Below are positions 55,436 to 64,000 of a DNA stretch of 64,000 nt, in pieces. Origin of the DNA: Colius striatus. Its lineage: Eukaryota; Chordata; Aves; Coliiformes; Coliidae. Numbering within the stretch: position 1 is the stretch's first letter; each line of letters opens with the position of its first letter. Location: contig NC_084760.1 of the NCBI RefSeq assembly GCF_028858725.1, forward strand, positions 66,283,867 to 66,347,866. The letters are read 5' to 3'. A program made the position numbers and the translations under genes. The notes beneath the pieces are model-generated. The model was given only the letters and a program-made list of their open reading frames with translations. It was not told the DNA's origin and made no database searches.

Positions 55436-58400
55436 ATGGCGTTGTCAGGCTCAATCGCTACTTTTCTTTCTCCACCTGTGCATTATGTGATTTGCAAACT
55501 TGGATTTGAGAAGAAAGACACTTATAATATTAATCATATTTTATCTGAAAATGGTGAAGTCTGTTGGCAGACTCTCACAGAGCACGTATGCTACCTTGAA
55601 TCAGGTTGGTATTTACCTGCTGTAATTGTCATACATTTAAGACTGATGCAGAATCTCAGTACGGGTCATAGTAATTCTAGCTTACTTGTAACATTTTATA
55701 TACAGTACAGCATTAGCTTTGCTGCAGACGGGAGTACATACAGTTCATATGTAAAAGGAGCTTTAAATTTTTCAGCCACATTTGGTATTTGGTTATTGCC
55801 AGCTCCTAAGGTTCACGTAATCTATGCTGTGTAAGTAGTTGCTCCTTGTGTCCTCATTCATCTTGGTTCTCAGATTGAGGTGCTTGTATGTGGCTCGGTT
55901 CTGCTTCTCTCCTACCTTGTAACCGCATTCTTCTATGTTCTTTATATCTTTTCTGCAGTAAATTTAAAAGACTCCGAGGTCCTCAGTATTCCTACTGTTG
56001 CTTCTGGTTTTGTTTCCCCAACTTTAGCTTGTACTGAAGTAGTTTGGTTTTCTCTTCTGTATATAGAACAGTTTATATTTGGTTTTTAACCAAAACAAAG
56101 TATTTGTGCCCCGATGAACTCATTGAATCTTAATTTGCTGAGTTGCATCATGCAAGCTCTGTTATTAATTTCTAGAGAAGATAGAAATTATATGTTTCTT
56201 CTTCAAGCACTATATTTCAGTAAATCATAGAATGGTAGGGTTGGAAGGGACCTTTAGTGATCATCTAGTCCAACCCACCTGCAGAAGCAGTTTCACCTAG
56301 ATCAAGTGTTATTCTATAAAACTGTCCCACCAAAGAGGAGCAGTGATACCATGCTGTAAGGTACCAGCACATCCATCTGTGTTCTTTAAAGAGTGTAAGT
56401 GGTGCAACTTGACTGATTCCTCTGAGCCTGCACTAGTTTCCAGCTTGATTATGTGTAATATATGTATTTGAGTATATTCTTCCAAGTTCAACAGAACATA
56501 ACAATCTTCTTCCATATTTTCCAGATTTTCTTTCATTAAATTTGGTTTAAAGCGTTCTTGTTTTGTTTTTTTTTTTTTAATATGGAGAAGATACTTGATC
56601 TTATCTGGTTTCACACTGCACATTTTCTTCTTTGTATCTTATCTGTGTGGTCTTTTGGACTGTAAATTGTAGTGTATTAGTTGTGCTGAAATAGTCTAGA
56701 TAAAATTTGTGCTGAAAATGTACACAAGCTATAGCAGATTTTACTCCTTATGAGTTTTAAAATATTGAACCTTTGGGAAAATTCAATCACCTTCTGTTTT
56801 TCAATTAAAGATCAAAGTATGGATTATATCAAAAGCATACGAGCATTAGGACCTGTATGTGAATCTGTTCATTTGCACTTCAAATCCCTGACCAAGGAAC
56901 AATTTGTAACTCAGTATGCATTATGGTTCCACTGGACAAACTGCACAGAGGTATGGAAATGTCTGTTGACAATTTGTATTTTGGCACATGAACCCTTTGT
57001 GGAAGTTTAATGTAACAACACATAAAAGAGATCAATGAACCAAAATACTTAGAATTTGTAACTAAGTGTCATTCTCTGACATGTAGCTGGCCTCTAGTTT
57101 TCCTGACTTTTTAATTTGAATTCTGTAAGTTACCACAAAGAGAACATGAGGTGCTTTGGGCCCGTTCAAACCTAAAATGATAGGATTTTGTTTTTCTAAT
57201 AATCTGTGCTTAATACCAAGTTTTACAATGTGAAGTTATTATTGATTTTTTTTTTAGTAGATTTAAGGCAGTAGTTGCATTTCAACTAAAAATACAAGAA
57301 ATGTTCTAGACAATTTCTTTCCAAGAATCTAAATTTTTTCTCTTTGGTATGTTTTTCTTTCTACATTTGCATACCAACAGTCACGGAGGAATATTTAGGT
57401 TTGTCTATGCTTTAGGCAATTTGACTTTTTTCTTCTGAATATGTGACACAGCATTCTTCCTCTCCCCCATCACACAGTTATTTCTTGAAGTATTTGATGT
57501 TCTACAATATATACAAACTACGGAAGTTGCTCTTGGCTTAATGAAACTAACATCATGCTTGGAACGAGCCTTGGGTGATGTAAGTGCCAGCATGGGGGGG
57601 CCTATTGCAGATTTGGTTTTATAAGATGGGAATGACCTCTTGGATTTAATTGCATGTTGAAAGAGTGGGATTACTCTGTAGTGTAGTAGTACACTAATAG
57701 CCCAGCTGCATTTTGAGTTGGACAGATGTTGTTTTCTGGATCCAGTTGTGCTAATGGAAACATCATCTGGGGTTTCTTCACCTGTGCTGGTGGAGTTGCT
57801 TGTGTGAGTGAGTACACATTACTGATTAACTATTACTGATTAATTTCATTTAAAAAGAGCAAAGTTTGCTTAATCAGTGTACAGATAGTGGGTTTTTGTT
57901 ACCTAGATTTATTTAACTGAAACAGGGAACAGCATACCTTCCACAGAACATATAATGATGCAGTAACTTCTGTGAGGACAGGCAGGAGCGTGCAGCTGGA
58001 AATGAGCTGCTAGGTAACTTCTTTCTTCAGAGCTCTGTTCTCAGAATTACTGAATTACTTATGTTACCCATTTTGCTTTCTTTTAATAGGTGTATTTACT
58101 GATTGGTAAAGATTGCCCTTTCCTTCTAAGAGACTTGCTTGCTTCTGAGCAGCTTGCAGTTGTCTTTGGACAAGCTGTAGTAAGTGCATAGTTTTGGAAT
58201 AAATTATAAATACTGATCTGTTATAACTTATAAATACTGATTCCTTCTTGCCAAATGGCAGGCTTCCAAGCATAGCCTTTTCTTGTACTGAAGAAAAGTT
58301 TGTAAATTCTGTAGTATATCGAAATAAGTTTAGTTTTGTACATGTTACAGCCTGAGGGACAGAAGACAAAAATCGTGAATATTGTAAATGGAAATATTTT

Positions 58401-61400
58401 TAAAAGCAAAGCTTGTAAGTTCTTGTTTGTTTTTCTACATGAAAAATCATATACAAAATCTCACATTTAGCTGTCAAGGGGATGAGCAAGTTGCAGAGTT
58501 GTCTCCTTCTTTCTGAGTTACACTGCTTGTAAAAATGCATCCTGTTCTGGCTTCTTCTGATAAACTGTGTTCCTCTTCAACACCACTGTATTAAGATGTT
58601 TCATAACATTTACCACACTAGAATTTTTCAAAATAGAGGAAGCTAATTTGTTCATCCCTCTGTGGAAAAAATAATAAAACCAAAATGCCAATGACATATT
58701 CAGTCTTGTGCAAACAGAGTAGTTGGGCATTCTCATACTTTTACTAATGTAAAGTCATTGCTATGACAAAATATTGGATGTGAACTGCAGAAGCTTGTAT
58801 TGTTAGGCAGTCTAGTAATATTAAAAATATTATTTCTTGAATTTTGATAGCATGCAAAGTAATTCAATTTTTACAGTTAAAAAAATAAAACCAAAGTTTC
58901 TCTTTTTATTTGATAGTGACCTGAGAGTACAGCTTGGAATGCAAGTTCTATATTATATGTTAATTTATATTAAATTATGGTGGATATATACTAAAAGAAG
59001 TAAGAGCTAAACTTGGTCTCATTTGTTTGCCTATCGTAACCATTTGGAATGTCTCATAACTACTTTTGTTCTTCCTATGTCATATTCTATATAATGTACA
59101 AGTAAGATGAAAGATTTACTTTCCAGGAATGATTATTATTTTCAGTAAATAATGAGTTGCTATTACTGTGACAGGATGTGGCCAGTCTTCCTGACTGTAC
59201 ACATTGTAGTATCTCAGTAACTTCTGAAATTTTCTGCCAGGGAAATGTACAAGGTAATAAATAATAGATTTCCTCACACAGTAATCACTTTGTTTATTAA
59301 TTAGATGAATTTACTGAGAGTATTCATTGGATCTCCATATGGTCTGAATCTTCGTAATGTTTTGTGGCATGGGTTTGCATCCCCAGAAGAAATTCCTGCC
59401 AAGTAAGTTGCCAAGAAGAATCTTGTTTTCTTACCAGTCAGGCTTGAGAATGCTTGAAAAACTACTAGTAAAACTTACTGAAGAAAACTAATAGAAAATA
59501 AGAAAATGATCCAAAGGCCTCTGCAGAATCCTTACAGTTTTTCCTTGCTGCTGCTTCTTTTGGAAAGGAATTTCTACAGAACACTTCAGCCATTATAAAG
59601 CTATTCAGTTTTAGGACCAGCAAGAAACCTTAAGGGCTTTTTTTTTAAAGCCAGTTCCTTGTCTGTCTGAGCAATCAGGAATAACTTAGAACAAAAGGCA
59701 GAGGAAAGGGGTAGTAGGAGGAGCAACAGCAGTCAATGTATAATGCAGTGATGCTTTTTCTTCATGCTTGTGAATGTCATTAAGCGCCCCTACTCAAAAG
59801 AGAAAAGGGTCATAGGTTTTGAATATTCTTTAAAAGAGAAAAGAAAAGCTTTTGTCCCCAACCTACAAATGTTGATTCTTTGAATAAGATTTAGTTGTGT
59901 AAGCTTTTCTAATATATTATGATATTCTCTCTAGATATTGTGCTATGCTGCTTTTTTTAACTGCTGGATTGGGTCAGTTATTACAGACACATCTTCTGCA
60001 AAGTAAATGCGTTTTAGTACATCGGCCTTATGTGATCTTCATGAGCTTAGAGGAGCTTAATGTATTTCCAGGCAAGTATTTAACCGCTACTAAGTTTTTA
60101 TTGTGCTGTATTTGTTGTTGTTTCATTGTCCAAAAGAGCTGTTGAAAAGAATGCATTTTTCCACGGTTCTAAGAATCTTAAGATACCTGCATACACTGTC
60201 ATTAGATGAGTCAGTCATGCCTGTAGGACAGTAGGCTGTTCCACTGACTATTGAATAAAAAAATACCGCTTTCTAAAATAATTGTGATACATTGAAACAT
60301 GTAACTGTTTCTAAAAGACTTCAACTGTATGTTCCATTTTTTTAACAGTGAGAGTTCATTTCATATAACAGTCATCTAATTTGCCTTTAAAAAAGCTATT
60401 TTTTTCCAGAATCAGTGGGCTCGAGCTGCAAGGGTCCCAGCATCTTACAGGAAAGATAGTGTTGAAATAAAGGATGGTGACACATGTTTACTACGCTGAC
60501 GCTTTTCTCAGGGAAGGACCTGGAGTATCAGATTAAAATCTTCTCATCTCCCTGGCTATAGACCTTATTTGTTTTATTCCTACTGTTTTTAAAGCAACAA
60601 CCTCATATGGGAAATCTTGGTGTCAGTAGTGGTCATGATCAGTTTGTGTAAACTTTTTTGTGGGACATCCGGTCACAAAACTGAGACAGGACTTTTGGGA
60701 ACCAAGTCAAGCTGATAGCATTCCAATCATAAATACTATAGCTGTTGATTTGTTTAAAGAAACACCTACTGCAATGAAATTGCATTTGCCATTTTGAGTG
60801 AGTTTCGTTATGTGGTAGCATCAAAGTGTAAAGTCCATATTTTATGTGAAATGTCAGCACAGAAAATTGATAAAGGAGGAACAATGTGCTCATATCCAAA
60901 TGTTCACAGTACTGTACTGATTCTTAATTAAAATGATTAACATATATACTACACTTTTCAAGCATTTGAAGTAGGTGGAGAACAACTCAAAAAGAGCTGA
61001 GTCCAGTTGCTATGTAGTCTTTTAGTCTCAGTAAAAAGCATGTATGATTTTTTAACTGGTTTTATTCTGTAGTTTTATATTAGCATTAAGAATGCAAACT
61101 TACAAACTCAATTTTATCTTAAATACTGTTGTACTTATATAGTTAAATTGAATAACATTTAAGTGTCCTGTTAAAAATGCTGAAATAATCTTATCTTTTC
61201 AGTGAAACATCAAGAATGAATTAGTAAACCACAGATTGTATCTAGTATATCCATGTTGTTTTCCTAACTTGCAGATCTTAATGATGAAACGCTTTCCATA
61301 GCTGAAGAGCTAGTAAAACTGTCCAGTTTTGTATTAAAAACAATGCTACCATTTTGGATGGCAGCTTTATCAGCTTTCAAGCAAAGCAGGTAACAATTTT

Positions 61401-63759
61401 TTTTTAATTATTTTTTTCACTGAAATATAAAAATAATATATTCTATATTCATCTAATAATAGCAGCACTTGTAGATCCTAAAGCTTTTGGCTAAGTCTGT
61501 TGCTTAACAACATACTGCATGTTATATGCATTGTTATAGTGGCCTCCCAGAAGATTTGTGGACTTACTACTTTATTTCGTGCCAGCTAGAATTAAAAGCC
61601 ATATTTTAAAACCTTGAAAAAACTATTGAAGATGTAGCCAAAAAGGAGAATTTTACAAAGCAAGTGGAAACAAACCTTTAGATCTTATAATTTTGAGTTT
61701 TAAAAAAAGTACATTGTTTTATTTTCCTCTCCCATGCACCACTTTTTTTGCAAATTTTTCTCATCCCCAAGCTGGTTTGAATTTGATATTCAGCTTCTGT
61801 TGGGCACAAGTAGTCATTTATAATATTTACAAAGGGCATTACAAAAGAATTTTGCTCTGGGTGGTTTGGCCTGAGAGTGTAATGCTAAGATGGCTCTAAT
61901 TTCCATTTGGATTGTATTTATAAGGAAGGAAAACCCCTTTGGGAATCTCTGTTGTTTTTCAGGTATGCTGACTGTGCGATTCTCTTACTTCCTCAGCTGG
62001 AAGTTGGGCTTAGATTACTCTTCACTACAACAAATAAATGTCCAAATCGATTGCTAACAGCTGAGGTAAAACTTCTGTCTAAAGTCAACTATGATTTAGT
62101 GATAAAAAAATTTGCAAGATAATTATTCTAGAAGCATAATGTCTAAACATTTACAAATGTTCCCAAAAACGTGTCTCATCAGTTGTGGAACATTATTTAT
62201 AATGCAGAGTTTCATGAGTGCCTCTTTCTGTAAAAATGCCTGTAAAAGAGGTCTGAAAAAGTCCTTGAACGTTAGTGTTTAGAAGCACTAGTTTAGGGTG
62301 GAAAGTAGATCATGTTATACTTATTTTCAGAAACTTGGCACAATGATTTGTAATGAGGTTTGGGTTTTTTTGCTATTCATGCACCTCTCGTGAATGAATA
62401 AACTTAAGTTTGATATACATACCTAGCTAATGGGCTTAATATGAAAATCAAATAATACTAATTGTCTTTCGTTCTAGCCATCTGCTCTCTATACCACTTT
62501 TGATGAGGTATGTGTGAGTTTTATATTTTTTTACAATACATGTCAATGGCAGCATTTAAGCATATGCATGTTTCTTGTTACTAGAGGCCAGAAAGTACTG
62601 TCTTGTCATGGAGATGACATTACTTCTAATTTTTTTCCAAATAAAATGTTTACTGTCCATCATCTTCTAAATTTGGAATCTCTCTAAAAATTTTAAAAAA
62701 TAATGCAAATTCTAATGAACAGGCTTTGCTGGGGGTCGAACTGCTGAAGAGCAGCTCTGCAGAGAGACACCTGGGAATCTTGATTGATAATAAACTAATC
62801 ATTAGCCAGCAATGTGCCCTTGTGGCCAAGAAGGCCAGTGGCATCCTGGGATGCATCAAGAAGAGTGTGGCCAGCAGGTCAAGGGAGGTTCTGCTCCCGT
62901 TCTACTCTGTCCTGGTGAGGCCTCATCTGGAGTCCTGTGTCCAGTTCAGGGACAGGGAGGTGCTGGAGAAAGTCCAGCTCAGGGCCACCAAGATGATCAG
63001 GGGACTGGAACATCTTTCATATGAGGAAAGGCTGTGGAAACTGGGGCTGTTTAGTTGGGAGGAGACTGAGGGGAGATCTTATTAACATTTACAAATATCT
63101 AAATGGTGGATGTCAGGAGGTTGGGACATCCCTTTTTTCTATAGTAGCCTGCAACAGGACAAGGGGTAATGGGATGAAGCTGGAACACAAAAAGTTCCAC
63201 TTAAATATAAGAAAAATCTATTTCACTGTTCAGGTGAGGGAGCCCTGGTACAGGCTGCCCAGAGGGGTTGTGGAATCTCCTTCCTTGTGGGTCTCCTTCA
63301 AGACCCACCTGGACATGTTCCTATGCGACCTGATCTAGGTGAACCTGCTTTTGCAGGGGACTTGGACTAGATGATCTCTAAAGGTCCCTTCCAACCCCTA
63401 CCATTCTATGATTCTATGAAGTATTTTTTATCTGGAAATTCTTCATGTCACGTAAGCAAGTATTCTTTCATTTTTCCTAGGTTCAGTTATGAAAAATAAA
63501 TACAAATAAACATTTCAAGCAGAAATCCTCAACTTTACACGTCTCTTGAATTATCTCAAATTTTTTGTCAGTAACAATTGGGCAACTTGATTCTTGAGTG
63601 GTGGAAGTAATTGCTTATAATTGGGGAAACCGTTTACTTTAGTTGATGTCTTTTCTTTGGCTGTTTCTGTTCAAATTACATTTTTTCCAGATGCTAGCAA
63701 GGCATTTGCAAAATGAGGAAGTCAACCAGCTTCCTGCAGTTCTTGAGGAACCTGCCATG
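55436..63759 (+). CDS. ERMARD: ERMARD (C6orf70), ER membrane-associated RNA degradation protein (N-terminal half)
   Basis: Ten coding exons: 55436-55604, 56811-56950, 57478-57579, 58090-58179, 59305-59402, 59935-60071, 61275-61389, 61963-62065, 62478-62507, 63691-63759. They give 351 codons in one frame; the human protein is 678 aa, so the rest lies beyond the right edge. The ATG sits directly after an acceptor (TTCTAG) and gives [20 protein letters not shown], aligning with the human start. Strongly matching blocks are [81 protein letters not shown] and [12 protein letters not shown]. The family acts at the ER with C-terminal membrane segments; human mutations cause periventricular nodular heterotopia. 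Introns 6 and 10 have GC donors, and exon 9 is only 30 nt. A sense CR1 fills most of intron 9. Confidence 0.96.
56224..56310 (-). mobile_element. CR1 3'-end fragment, antisense
   Basis: ATCATAGAATGGTAGGGTTG to CTAGTCCAACCCACCTGC is the CR1 3' UTR in antisense. It lies in ERMARD intron 1, counting from the first coding exon. Confidence 0.85.
62724..63420 (+). mobile_element. CR1 LINE 3' fragment, sense, well preserved
   Basis: Encodes about 120 contiguous codons of CR1 ORF2 C-terminus ([40 protein letters not shown]), then the rest with a frame change, the 3' UTR and the terminal ATTCTATGATTCTATGA. It is the best-preserved CR1 in the window and probably the youngest. It is 5' truncated, sits in ERMARD intron 9 and shares the gene's orientation. 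Confidence 0.93.
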
Positions 63760-64000
63760 GCAAGTGTTTTGAAAGTCTTGTGGTTTGTTCAGTCTTTAAT
63801 TTCTTATTGTTTGTTTTGTTTGTGTCTGTTGTTTTGGATTGTTTGTTTTAATTTAGACATCTATTTATGATCATGCCTAATAGTAATTTGTTTCACATAG
63901 CTTATCTCCAACAGCTTAGAACCAGAAGCTGGTTACCCTTTTTAAATTTTGAGGGATACAAAGTTGTACCTGATAAGCTATATTGGGTTAGAGTATCAAA

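Overview
This is a vertebrate nuclear window, almost certainly from a bird. It holds many CR1 LINE fragments with the avian CR1 3' end (ATTCTATGATTCTATG type), solo LTRs of avian ERVL-like families, compact introns and four CpG-island promoters. A passerine or another neoavian fits the LTR style, but I cannot prove the clade. Gene identities come from matching hand-translated exons to remembered human proteins; no alignment was run.

Five genes lie in the order WDR27 (-), C6orf120 (+), PHF10 (-), DYNLT2/TCTE3 (-), ERMARD (+), the same order and orientation as human 6q27. WDR27 fills 3.6-19.4 kb (11 exons seen; its 3' half lies beyond the left edge). C6orf120 has a non-coding first exon in a CpG island near 22.1 kb and one coding exon at 24.94-25.50 kb. 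PHF10 spans 26.8-45.4 kb with 12 coding exons (492 aa). DYNLT2 spans 47.2-54.1 kb with 4 coding exons (181 aa). ERMARD runs from 55.4 kb off the right edge (10 coding exons, 351 codons seen). For nearly every exon, splice sites, reading phase and codon count agree.

Promoters: WDR27 and C6orf120 diverge from separate CpG islands 2.5 kb apart. C6orf120 and PHF10 converge with about 0.8 kb between their candidate poly(A) signals. DYNLT2 and ERMARD diverge from one shared CpG island at about 53.8-54.5 kb.

Repeats: sense and antisense CR1 fragments sit in introns and intergenic DNA. One LTR family is present as two nearly complete solo LTRs (9.4 and 50.7 kb). A second LTR family has three long copies (18.5, 36.8, 51.8 kb) and fragments. 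Other LTR-like pieces lie at 5.2, 16.1 and 21.1 kb. WDR27 intron 5 carries a 337-bp pyrimidine tract.

I found no undescribed multi-gene system. The most interesting signals are a PHF10 exon that, if its donor is not used, ends in a perfect K-x-E-x-x-S-P motif followed by a stop; three introns with GC donors (two in ERMARD, one in WDR27); a long open in-frame extension upstream of the PHF10 start; and a DYNLT2 shorter than its mammalian counterpart.
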